Shown here one piece after another: positions 8,306 to 17,400 of a stretch of 64,000 bases of DNA. The stretch's first letter is position 1, and the number at the start of each line of letters is the position of its first letter. The notes below the pieces were generated by a model. It saw only the letters and a program-made list of their open reading frames with translations. It did not search any database and had not been told where the DNA came from. This DNA is from Burkholderia pseudomultivorans. GTDB lineage: Bacteria > Pseudomonadota > Gammaproteobacteria > Burkholderiales > Burkholderiaceae. The DNA lies in contig NZ_CP013377.1 in assembly GCF_001718415.1 (NCBI RefSeq), forward strand, positions 1,054,001 through 1,118,000. Direction: 5' to 3'. The position numbers and the translations under genes were made by a program.

Positions 8306-10860
8306 CCAGACAAGATGCTTCACTCGCATTGCTGGAAAAGGCAAAGGCGATAGCTTTAGACGATTGCGAGTTTTGCCAAAAATCAGGTCTTGCCATTCTC
8401 CCGATCCGGGCAGCGGTCATGCGTCGAAATTCTGGCGCGCCGAATCTGCCGAAAAATCTGCAACCTGTTGATGGACAGGGTGGAAAGAGCCTTTCCTTGA
8501 CGGGGCCGGCGGCCGCCTATACCGGTCGGACCCTGCGCGAAGGCTTTCTCTACGTGTACGACGAGCGAGGTACTTGGGAAAAGTACTGGATTACCCAACG
8601 AGGCTATCTAATGAAACTGCCGGTTGGGGTACCGTTGAACAGCGCATATGTCGAGGGGCGCGAGCCTTGCAACAAGACAGGGCACCGAGAAATCGCAGCC
8701 TGCATTACTGTGAAAGCTCCCAAAAGCGCTCGGCGGATTTGGGTTGGCTACTCGGTCGCCGAATGGACGCCGCGGGTACTCGAACTCAACCAGGAGGAAG
8801 CGTATCGCAGTCGCCACATGCGCGTATTCGATGTCAAGAAATGGATGGAGAGTGGCAAGGCGCCTCATGCGCAGGCGTTGGATAGTGTTGCATCCGTCGT
8901 AGCGGAGTATGCGCCGAAATCCAAGGTCGACACCTTTGCATTCTCGCCGTACGCATTCAACTCTCGCGCGTCAACCGCGGATAGCCTGTTGCATGCAGCT
9001 ACGTCATTGGGTCCTGGGCCGGGCGCCATGCTGGTCATCGACGATCCTGCGGGAATGGCGACGGAAATTGGCGCTATCGCAGCGGAACTGCACAACGAAT
9101 TCATGGCCGTTGGGGAGCGGTCTCGAAAACTGAGCGTTTCCACCGCAATTTTGAGCCTTCAAAGCGCCGTGGCTGATCGCGCGGAGATCAATGCAATTGT
9201 CGAAGGCGACGAGCTGGAGCAAGACGGTCATTGGGTTCCGGACGGAGTCGGGCGCATGACCTATGTAGCCAATCCTCCTAAGCTTCCTGATACCACGGTG
9301 GCGGACTTACGTGATGCCTCGAAGAAGTCGTGGGACAAGTATCTGATCGATTACGACGAAATTGCTCGCGGCGATTGGCACAACCAATTCAATACCGAAT
9401 ATGGTCAGTTTCACGATGAGATTTTGCATCCGTTGGCGATGTCTCACGTCCAGTGGATGACAAGCAATCAGATGCTGAACTATCTGAACTGCACGCATGA
9501 CGACGCATCTGCCGGAGTGGGGCTCGTCTATGCCCGAACCCTCACCGCCTGTATCCAGGCTACGGAACAATTCAAGCCTTGCGCGCAGTTGTACATCCGT
9601 TGGCTTAACGGCGTGATTTCCGATGACAGGAACATCTTGCTGCGCGGCATCGTCCTGAATCTGAAGGGAAGCAGGAAGAAGTTCCTGGAAAGCCTCAAAC
9701 CAGAAGTCGCGTGGAAAACGATTGGCTGGGACAACCTGATGCTGGCGTTCAACAATGCCATCGACGGAGTGGCGAAGCAGGCTCCGGAGGTGTTGGGAAA
9801 ATTGCTGGCCTCGCTTGGCGGATCGATTACGCAAGTACTGCAAAGTGCAGCGGATGGACCGGTTCGCCACGCCCTTGTTGCGTGTGGCGTCGTGAGCGGG
9901 CGAGCAGTGGTGCCAGTCGAGTTGACCGGATCGTATAAGGCATACCGCGCGTCGCTTATCCGTCAGCTTCTGAAGGCCTCCGGCGTCAAGAAGATCAGCG
10001 AGAACGCCATGCGGCGCGAAGTCTCGCTTGCTTTACGGCGCTTGCAGATTCGTGGAGAACCGATGAACGCGGTTGTCTCAACGAAATTCCTGGTGATGAT
10101 CGACGAGGAGTCAATCAAAGGGATGCCCAATGGCTTAAACAAGGCGGAACAGGCGAAATGGCTCGCAAACTCGGTTCGCTCCGCGGAGGAGATCGAGAGG
10201 CTGAATCTGTCGGCGTGGCAGGAGCGAGTCAATGTATCGCAAAAGATGGCAACCGCAGGCAAAGCGTTGCCGTTTATCGGCAACATGCTGGCGGGGCTCT
10301 TCCAGTGGGCCGCCTATCAAAAAGTATCGAAGGACCTGGCGGGCTCGATGAAGGATGACAGGCTGGAGACCCAGTTCAGGCTGGGAAGTGCCGTTATCGC
10401 GTTGGGTTCTACCGTGGCCGACTCCATTGCGAGGGCCGCCAGCAGTTTGGCCGAGACGACTTTGCTGAAAGGGCGGGCTGCGGTGTTGGAGGTGGTTGGA
10501 AGCATGTTTCGGTCTGCATCGAAGGTGCTGGGCATCGTGGCTGCAGGAATCAATTCATATTGGGATGGAAAGAATGCAATCGATGCATATAAAGAAAAGA
10601 ACTTCCCTCTGTTCGTGGCTCTCCTAGCTTCTGCGGCTGTCGGTTCTCTCACTGCTGTTCTGATTGCATTTGGCGCGGTTTTCTGGGCGATCATGGCCAC
10701 GCTAGCATTCATTTCCGCCGGCGTGACCGCGACATTTCTACAGGATGACAAGATCGATAAATGGTTGAAGCGTTGTTACTGGGGTTTTCTCGGTGAAGAA
10801 AGCCGCTATTCAAACGCAGAGTCGGAAATGAGCGAGTTTTCCATTTTATCGGGAAGTTGA
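8302..10860 (+). CDS. VasX-like pore-forming T6SS effector
   Basis: The 852-residue product carries an N-terminal VasX-type toxin region: CEFCQKSGLAILPIRAAV at residues 22-39 with the CxxC pair at 22/25, followed by YTGRTLREGFLYVYDE. The family includes Vibrio cholerae VasX, which permeabilises target membranes. The C-terminal third has several hydrophobic segments (about 650-672, 697-750 and a long run at 766-813) and ends in a polar tail, consistent with a colicin-like pore domain. The start is GTG 8302, with GGGAGG at 8292-8297, overlapping the DUF4123 stop. Two candidate immunity genes follow with a one-base gap. Function is inferred from domain and context. Confidence 0.87.
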   Translation: MTRQDASLALLEKAKAIALDDCEFCQKSGLAILPIRAAVMRRNSGAPNLPKNLQPVDGQGGKSLSLTGPAAAYTGRTLREGFLYVYDERGTWEKYWITQRGYLMKLPVGVPLNSAYVEGREPCNKTGHREIAACITVKAPKSARRIWVGYSVAEWTPRVLELNQEEAYRSRHMRVFDVKKWMESGKAPHAQALDSVASVVAEYAPKSKVDTFAFSPYAFNSRASTADSLLHAATSLGPGPGAMLVIDDPAGMATEIGAIAAELHNEFMAVGERSRKLSVSTAILSLQSAVADRAEINAIVEGDELEQDGHWVPDGVGRMTYVANPPKLPDTTVADLRDASKKSWDKYLIDYDEIARGDWHNQFNTEYGQFHDEILHPLAMSHVQWMTSNQMLNYLNCTHDDASAGVGLVYARTLTACIQATEQFKPCAQLYIRWLNGVISDDRNILLRGIVLNLKGSRKKFLESLKPEVAWKTIGWDNLMLAFNNAIDGVAKQAPEVLGKLLASLGGSITQVLQSAADGPVRHALVACGVVSGRAVVPVELTGSYKAYRASLIRQLLKASGVKKISENAMRREVSLALRRLQIRGEPMNAVVSTKFLVMIDEESIKGMPNGLNKAEQAKWLANSVRSAEEIERLNLSAWQERVNVSQKMATAGKALPFIGNMLAGLFQWAAYQKVSKDLAGSMKDDRLETQFRLGSAVIALGSTVADSIARAASSLAETTLLKGRAAVLEVVGSMFRSASKVLGIVAAGINSYWDGKNAIDAYKEKNFPLFVALLASAAVGSLTAVLIAFGAVFWAIMATLAFISAGVTATFLQDDKIDKWLKRCYWGFLGEESRYSNAESEMSEFSILSGS

Positions 10861-10861
10861 A

Positions 10862-11803
10862 ATGGATTATACGGGATTGCTCGCAAAAAAATATCGTGTA
10901 AATCGGAAGTTGACTAATGAGGAAAGGTTGAATCGCCTTGATCAAAAGGTGAGGCAAGATATAGACCCATTCTACAATATTTCGGTAATAAAACTGAATT
11001 CTGTATACCTCGAGTGTGTTGATCGGTGGTTTATCTATCGTGGTTCTGCGACCGCGTTGATTTTGATTTTCTTTGTTTCCGCTGTTCTTATGCTAATCGG
11101 ACCGTGGCTCTTGACTTCGTCGCCGCATCTGGTCCCAACTGTGTCTGATCTAGTCTGGATGCTTACTGTTGCTTTAATTTATGCCCCTGGCTGTTCCTTG
11201 TTGATGTGGTTTTTTCTCAAGGAGTCGTTTTCTTGGACGCATTTTCCGATCAGGTTCAATTATAGAAATAAGAAGGTGTATGTGTTTCGGCGGGATGGAA
11301 CCGTTTTGATTGCAGATTGGAACAACATGTTTTTCACCCTCGGGCGTTGCGAGCGGACGGTCGGTCAACAGAATTGGGATATCCGCGGTCACGTACTGGA
11401 CGAGGACGGTGAGACAGTACGAGAGACATTCGCCTTACCGGGCGACACGATGCGCGTGGATCAATTGAAGCACTGCTGGGAATTTGTCCGTCGGTATATG
11501 GAGGAAGGGCCAGCGTCGGTGTACCGGGACGTCTACTGGTGCCACGATATTGCGGAGCGCCGTGAGAAGTACAAGGCGGGGCTCAGATACATGTTCTTCT
11601 CGCTGAATGGACAACCTATCGGACAAATATTGCTTTCGCCGGTCTTTTTCGTGGCGTCGCTCGGCCGATGGTTCGCGATGCGCACGAGCAAGATTCCGGT
11701 ATGGCCGGCGGAAATCGAAGCTGAATGTGCGGTGGAGCCCTTCGACCCGTATCTGCGTGATGCGTCGCGCAACCCCGACAAGATCCCGATGGAGCCGATG
11801 TGA
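10862..11803 (+). CDS. candidate immunity protein, copy 1 (DUF6708-like membrane protein)
   Basis: The 313-residue protein begins one base after the effector stop, as an immunity gene would. It has two membrane segments in the N-terminal half (about 60-85 and 95-120), then a cytoplasmic-looking half starting FFTLGRCERTVGQQNWDIRG and a further hydrophobic patch near 255-270 (ILLSPVFFVASLGRWFAM). From memory it resembles DUF6708 proteins found beside VasX-like toxins; the family name is not certain. A paralogue of identical length follows at 11879. The first 400 bases are strikingly AT-rich relative to the T6SS core genes. Confidence 0.72.
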   Translation: MDYTGLLAKKYRVNRKLTNEERLNRLDQKVRQDIDPFYNISVIKLNSVYLECVDRWFIYRGSATALILIFFVSAVLMLIGPWLLTSSPHLVPTVSDLVWMLTVALIYAPGCSLLMWFFLKESFSWTHFPIRFNYRNKKVYVFRRDGTVLIADWNNMFFTLGRCERTVGQQNWDIRGHVLDEDGETVRETFALPGDTMRVDQLKHCWEFVRRYMEEGPASVYRDVYWCHDIAERREKYKAGLRYMFFSLNGQPIGQILLSPVFFVASLGRWFAMRTSKIPVWPAEIEAECAVEPFDPYLRDASRNPDKIPMEPM

Positions 11804-11878
11804 TGATGCAGATCGAAACTGCTCTCGACATTCGAAGCCGAAGAACGGGTTTCGTCACTGTCGTAACTGGATTCTGAC

Positions 11879-12820
11879 ATGGACTACACGGGACTGTATG
11901 CGAAGAAGTATCGTGTGAATCGGAGGCTGACCGATGAGGAGCGGTCGAATCAATTTCATCAAAAAATACGTCTAGAAATTCCTCCCTTCTACAATATTTC
12001 CTTGATCGAAATGAACTCAACGTATCTTGAGTGTGTTGATCGTTGGTTTATTTATCGGGGATTTATGACGGTTGCGTGTTTGTATCTTTTTGCGGTTACG
12101 TTGAGCGTGATGGCGATGCCATTGTATATGAATACGGAGATGCATTTTATTCCTACTAGATTGGATTTTGGATTTATGTTGTTCTTCCTTCCTTTTGCAA
12201 TCCCGCTGTGGGTGCTGCTTTCGTGGATATTGTTTAAGGAGTCGTTTCGGCTAACGCACTTCCCAATCAGATTCAATTATAGGAATCGTATGGTGTACGT
12301 ATTCAAACCAAACGGATCGATCGTGCAAGCGAAGTGGGACGACATATTTTTCACCCTCGGGCGTTGCGAGCGTACGGTCGGGCAACAGAATTGGGATATC
12401 CGCGGTCACATACTGGACAAGGACGGTGAGACGGTGCGAGAGACGTTCGCCTTGCCGGGCGACACGGCGCTCGTGGAGCAATTGAAGCACACCTGGGAAT
12501 TTGTCCGTCGCTATATGGAAGAGGGGCCAGCGTCGGTTTACCGGGACGTCTACTGGTGCCACGACATTGCGAAGCGTCGCGAGAAGTACAAGGTTGGACT
12601 CAGGTACATGTTCTTCTCGCTGAATGGTCAACCCATCTGGCAAATATTGCTTTCCCCGATCTTTTTCGTGGCGTCGCTCGGCCGATGGTTTGCGATGCAC
12701 ACGAGCAAGATTCCGGTATGGCCGGCGGAAATCGAAGCCGAATGCGCGGTAGATTCCTTTGACCCGTATCTGCGTGATGCGTCGCGCAACCCCGACAAGA
12801 TCCCGATGGAGCCGATGTGA
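11879..12820 (+). CDS. candidate immunity protein, copy 2 (DUF6708-like membrane protein)
   Basis: This 313-residue protein is a tandem paralogue of the upstream gene. From FFTLGRCERTVGQQNWDIRG to the shared final NPDKIPMEPM the two differ at only a modest number of positions and the DNA is nearly the same. The region around residues 45-155, which spans the membrane segments, is clearly different, while the first 40 residues are again similar (MDYTGL, AKKYRVNR). Immunity to a variant of the same pore-forming toxin, or an orphan kept after effector exchange, is plausible. The 75-base spacer between copies shows no obvious gene. Confidence 0.7.
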   Translation: MDYTGLYAKKYRVNRRLTDEERSNQFHQKIRLEIPPFYNISLIEMNSTYLECVDRWFIYRGFMTVACLYLFAVTLSVMAMPLYMNTEMHFIPTRLDFGFMLFFLPFAIPLWVLLSWILFKESFRLTHFPIRFNYRNRMVYVFKPNGSIVQAKWDDIFFTLGRCERTVGQQNWDIRGHILDKDGETVRETFALPGDTALVEQLKHTWEFVRRYMEEGPASVYRDVYWCHDIAKRREKYKVGLRYMFFSLNGQPIWQILLSPIFFVASLGRWFAMHTSKIPVWPAEIEAECAVDSFDPYLRDASRNPDKIPMEPM

Positions 12821-12888
12821 GTGCCGCGCCAATCGAATAACCGACGCACCGCACTGAAATAAAGCTCTCAATAAGCAAGGACCATTTG

Positions 12889-13167
12889 ATGTCTCTTCCC
12901 ATCGCAGTCTTAGGAGACCGTACCGATCACGGCGGCCGGATCATTACCGGCTCGACCACACATACGATCGGCGGCAAGCCTGTTGCACGGCTTCACGATC
13001 TCGTCGAATGCCCTCGATGCAATCCGGATGGCCGTCCGCACGGCCTGAACCGGATTATCGAAGCCCACCCAACGCTGACAGTAGGAGGGCGTCGTGTTGC
13101 TTTGCATGGACACCGCACCGAGTGCGGATGCTTACTCGTCGGCAGTACTGTTGCGAGGGTTGGATGA
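12889..13167 (+). CDS. PAAR-domain T6SS spike tip protein
   Basis: The 92-residue protein is a stand-alone PAAR protein that caps the VgrG trimer with a metal-bound cone. It has the repeated pattern expected: GDRTDHGGRIITGS, IGGKPVARLHDLVECPRC, and HPTLTVGGRRVALHGHRTECGCLLVGS; His and Cys residues in these repeats could bind the tip metal. ATG 12889 has AAGCAAGG upstream; the in-frame TTG three bases earlier is less likely. The stop overlaps the tssL start (ATGA), coupling the cargo cassette to the core operon. Confidence 0.93.
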   Translation: MSLPIAVLGDRTDHGGRIITGSTTHTIGGKPVARLHDLVECPRCNPDGRPHGLNRIIEAHPTLTVGGRRVALHGHRTECGCLLVGSTVARVG

Positions 13168-14462
13168 TGAGCCGCGCGAAATACCTGGCTGGCGAAAGAC
13201 ACGATGTAACGGTTGCCGTCGACGTTCCGACGTTCGCAGATATCGTCGATTCCGACCGAAACAGGAAGACTTACGTGATTCCACCGGGCGAAGCAGAGAC
13301 GCAGAGACTGAATGCGATCAGGCTGGCGCGGAATCCTTTGCTTGAGGCAGCGCGTCCGCTATTGAGAGCGCAGGCGGATATGCCCGATACCCTGGCAGGT
13401 CCTGCAAGTGAGCTTCTGCGCAAGATGCTGGAGCACGAGCTGCGCATCTTTCAGAAACTGTGCGAGCAGGCCAACATCCGCCGCGATCATATGATCGGCG
13501 CACGATACTGCCTCTGCACGGCGCTTGACGAGGCCGCGATGAGGACAGAGTGGGGCCGCAGTGGATCTTCCGGGTGTGAATGGGGTAACCGCAGCCTTGC
13601 GACAACATTCCATGAGGATCGCGACGGCGGCGAAAAAGTTTATCTGCTGATCGGCCGGCTGCTGCAGGCGCCTCACGAGCATCGCGATCTGTTGGAGGTG
13701 ATTTACCGGGTCCTCAGTCTAGGCTTTGAAGGACGCTACCAGGACGTTGCCGACGGCAAGCGCAAGCACGACGCGGTTCGCCAACGGCTTTACACCGAAA
13801 TCACATCGCAACGCGACCTCGTGCCGTTGACTTTGTCGCCCCACTGGCAACCCGGCACAAAGGGCAAGCGCCCGTCGTTCTACGAGTTCCCGGTGTGGAT
13901 TACCGCAATGCTTTTGTCGGTGGTCCTGCTCGGCCTGTTCGGATGGTTCAAGTACGAACTATCCAATCACAGCGCGGACGTTCAGAAGCAGATTGCCGAC
14001 ATTGCCCGCATGACGCCGCCGCCTGCGCCGCCGCCGCAACTGCACCTCAAGCAGTTGCTCAAGGATGAAATCGCCGCCGGCACGGTCAGCGTCGACGAGG
14101 ACGCTCGCCGAAGCGTCGTCACGTTCCGCGGCGACGCGATGTTCCGGCCCGGTGGCGCCTCTGTCCAGGCCTCGATGAATCCGCTGATCGCGAAGATCGC
14201 GGCAGAGATCGCCAAGGTCCCCGGCAAGGTAACGATTATCGGCTACACGGACAACGTGCCGATTCGCAGCCGCCAGTTCGCGTCGAATCAGGCGCTGTCG
14301 GAGGAGCGGGCCACCCAGGTCATGCAGATGCTGCAAGCCGCCGGCGTACCGGCGAACCGCCTGGAAGCCGTCGGCAAGGGCGATGCCGATCCGGTCGGCG
14401 ACAACCGCACCGCGCAGGGCCGCGCGCAAAACCGCCGTGTCGAGATCGACGTCGCACGATAA
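13164..14462 (+). CDS. tssL: T6SS inner-membrane protein TssL with C-terminal OmpA-like domain
   Basis: The 432-residue protein combines a DotU/TssL cytoplasmic domain (about residues 45-235, with RNPLLEAARPLLRAQADMPD and YCLCTALDEAAMRTEWG), a single membrane span at about 243-264, a proline-rich linker (PPPAPPPQ) and an OmpA-like peptidoglycan-binding domain from about 307 to the end (GYTDNVPIRS, NRRVEIDV). It anchors TssM and the baseplate to the inner membrane and, through OmpA, to the cell wall. ATG 13164 overlaps the PAAR stop; ATG 13167 is an equally possible start. A second protein of the same architecture lies after tssM. Confidence 0.93.
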   Translation: MMSRAKYLAGERHDVTVAVDVPTFADIVDSDRNRKTYVIPPGEAETQRLNAIRLARNPLLEAARPLLRAQADMPDTLAGPASELLRKMLEHELRIFQKLCEQANIRRDHMIGARYCLCTALDEAAMRTEWGRSGSSGCEWGNRSLATTFHEDRDGGEKVYLLIGRLLQAPHEHRDLLEVIYRVLSLGFEGRYQDVADGKRKHDAVRQRLYTEITSQRDLVPLTLSPHWQPGTKGKRPSFYEFPVWITAMLLSVVLLGLFGWFKYELSNHSADVQKQIADIARMTPPPAPPPQLHLKQLLKDEIAAGTVSVDEDARRSVVTFRGDAMFRPGGASVQASMNPLIAKIAAEIAKVPGKVTIIGYTDNVPIRSRQFASNQALSEERATQVMQMLQAAGVPANRLEAVGKGDADPVGDNRTAQGRAQNRRVEIDVAR

Positions 14463-14487
14463 GCCAGATCCGTTTCCGGAATAATCC

Positions 14488-17400
14488 ATGAAGAAGTTTC
14501 CGTTCCTGCCGTTTCTGGCCTCGCGCCAGTTCCTCGCGTTCCTCGCACTGATCGTCGTTGCACTGGTGATCTGGTTCGTCGGTCCGTTCTTCACATTTGG
14601 CGGGCTCAAGCCATTCGCGGATGCCGGCATGCGTGCGCTGCTGATCGCGTTGCTGCTCGCCGGTGTGCTGCTCTGGCTTGTCGGGTGGTCGATCAGCATC
14701 GTGTTGGCCGCATTGCTTTGCTTGCTGATCTGGTACGCGGGCCCGTTGCTTGCGTTGGGTCGCACGGCGCCGCTGGAATCGGCGTCGGCACGTCTTGGCG
14801 CGATCGCCGTGGTGGCAGCCGTTTTCGTCGTCGTCGGCATGTTCCGCATTTGGCAAAAAATGCGCGAAGACGCCGCGTTCATGAAGAAGATGCTGCGTCT
14901 GGATCGCAAGAAGGCGGACCCGCTCGCGGCTTCACGTCTTGAGAAAGTCGAAGGCGGCGTGACGAGCGCGCTCGCGCGCCTGAAATCGATGCGTACCGGC
15001 GCACGCGGCCTCGGCAAGCTGTTCCAGGGCAAGCGCTATTTGTACGAGCTGCCCTGGTACATCACGCTCGGTTCGCAAGGATCCGGCAAGACGAGCATCC
15101 TGATGAACGGCGGGCTGGCATTTCACGTTGCCGAGCAGATGCAGCGCGCGGCCGCGAAACCGACTGCCGATGCCGCCGCCGTGGACTGGTGGCTGACGAA
15201 TGACGCAGTGCTGATCGACACGACCGGCTACTACACGCGTCATGGCATGTCGACGGCCGAGGCCGCCGATACACGCGTCGCAGAACAGGACAAGCCGGCA
15301 GCTGACGTGGCCGACAAGGATGCCGCCAACGCGCAGGCGAGCCCGGAACGTTCCGCCGATGGCACGCAACAGGGCGCGCCTGCGAAATCGGAGGTGACGG
15401 CTGGCTCGAAGTCGAGCGTCGATGTCGTACCGCGTGCTGCCGACAGGCGCGAGCTTCCGCAGCAGATCGATCGCGCGGAATGGTTCGGCTTTCTCGGCCT
15501 ATTGCGTCGACACCGGCCTCGTGCGCCGATCAACGGCGCATTGCTGACGGTCGATCTTGCGACGCTGGCAAGCGCGGATGAACAGGCGCGCGTCGCCGAG
15601 GCTGCCGCATTGCGCGCAAGGCTGGCCGAACTGAGAGAGGAACTGGGCGTTCGCTTCCCCGTTTACCTGACGATCACGAAGATGGACCGCCTCGCGGGCT
15701 TTGCCGAGTATTTCGGGACGCTCACGTCCGAGGGGCGGGCGCAGGTCTGGGGTTTCACGCTTCCATACGGCAAGGAAACGGTTGCGAAGGAAGGGCTGCG
15801 TGCGCGTTGTCACCACGAACTCGCGCAACTCGCGCAACGGTTGACGGGCTCGATCGATACGCATCTGCAGGACGAATACGACCTGAACAAGCGGCGAAAG
15901 CTTGCCGCGTTGCCTGAGGCGTTTTCCGCGCTGCTCGAACCGCTGCTCGACCTGATCGACCGCGTATTCCTCGATTCCCGCTACGACAATACGCAGCTCC
16001 ATTCGACGTTGCGCGGCGTGTATTTCACGAGTGCCCGGCAACATGGCAGCGAGATCGTGGCGGAACGCCATACGGTCGTTCAACGTCTTCTGTCGACCGA
16101 GAAGCCCGCCGCGGTCGCACCGTCGCGTGCCGAGGGGAACCAGGGATTCTTCCTGCACGATCTGCTGACCCGCGTCGTGTTCCCGGAGGCGCATCTCGTG
16201 GCTCCCAACCTGCGTTGGGAATATCGCTACAGGCTGTTGCGCCTGATCGGCCACACACTGGCGCTGCTGCTGTTCGTCTGGCTGGCGATCGGCTTGCGCG
16301 TGAGCTACGGCAACAACAGCGATTATCTCGACGCGATGGGCCGCAAGGCGCAGGCGCTTGCCGCCCGCGTCACGGCGTTGTACAAGACGCCCGAACTGCA
16401 AGCCGTGCCCGACACGCTGACCGAGGCGCGCAATCTGCCCACGTTTCCGGGGCTCGACCTGTCCGATCCGGACAGCGCATGGCGCTACGGTCTCTACGTA
16501 CCGACGGACATTGCCGCCGAAAGCCGCCGCACCTACGATGCGCTCGAAGACAGCCTCCTGCTGCCGCACATCGTGCATCGCCTGGAGGACGTCATGTCCG
16601 GGGCCATTGCCAGCAGGGATTCAAAAGCCGCCTACGATGCGCTTCGTGTGTACCTGATGCTGTACGACAAGGCGAAGTTCAATGCCGGCGACGTGAAGGC
16701 ATGGGTGCTCGACGACTGGGCGAAGACCGACAGCGCCGCCGCTTTCGGCGGCAGGGCGTCGATGATCGAGCACGTGCAACAGCTGTTCTCCGGGGAGCGT
16801 GTCGTGCAGTCTTCGCTGATCCGCAACGACGCGCTGGTACGGCAGACGCGCGCGTTCCTTGACGGCAGCAACGCGACCGACCGTCTTTATCAGCGCGCGA
16901 AGGCCGCGATGCTCACGGAAGCACCGGACGAGTTCACGTTGCTGCGCGCTGTCGGCCCGCAGGCCGGAACGGTATTTACGCGAGCGAGCGACGCGCCGTT
17001 GTCGCGCGGCGTGTCGGGTCTCTTCACGTTCGACGGCTACCGGAATATGTTCGACAAGCGACTGCGCGAGTTCGTGCAACTCGCGCGCGACGACGACGCA
17101 TGGGTGATGGGGCGCTCATACCTGGGCGAGGCTCAAAAAAAAACGGCTGAGATGATCAATGGCGCGGATGATGCGTTGACCGACGCCGTCCGCCGCGAAT
17201 ATCTGATGGAGTACGCGCAACAGTGGACGGCGTTTCTCGACGACATCCGCACCGTGAGCGGCACGAGTCTCGCATTCAATCTGAAGGTGCTGCGCAGCTT
17301 TGCAGCGCCGGATTCGCCGCTCGCGCGCCTTGCCCGCGCCGCAGTGCGCGAGACGACGCTCACGCAGCAACCCGTTGCGTCGAACGGTTCACTGCTGCAG

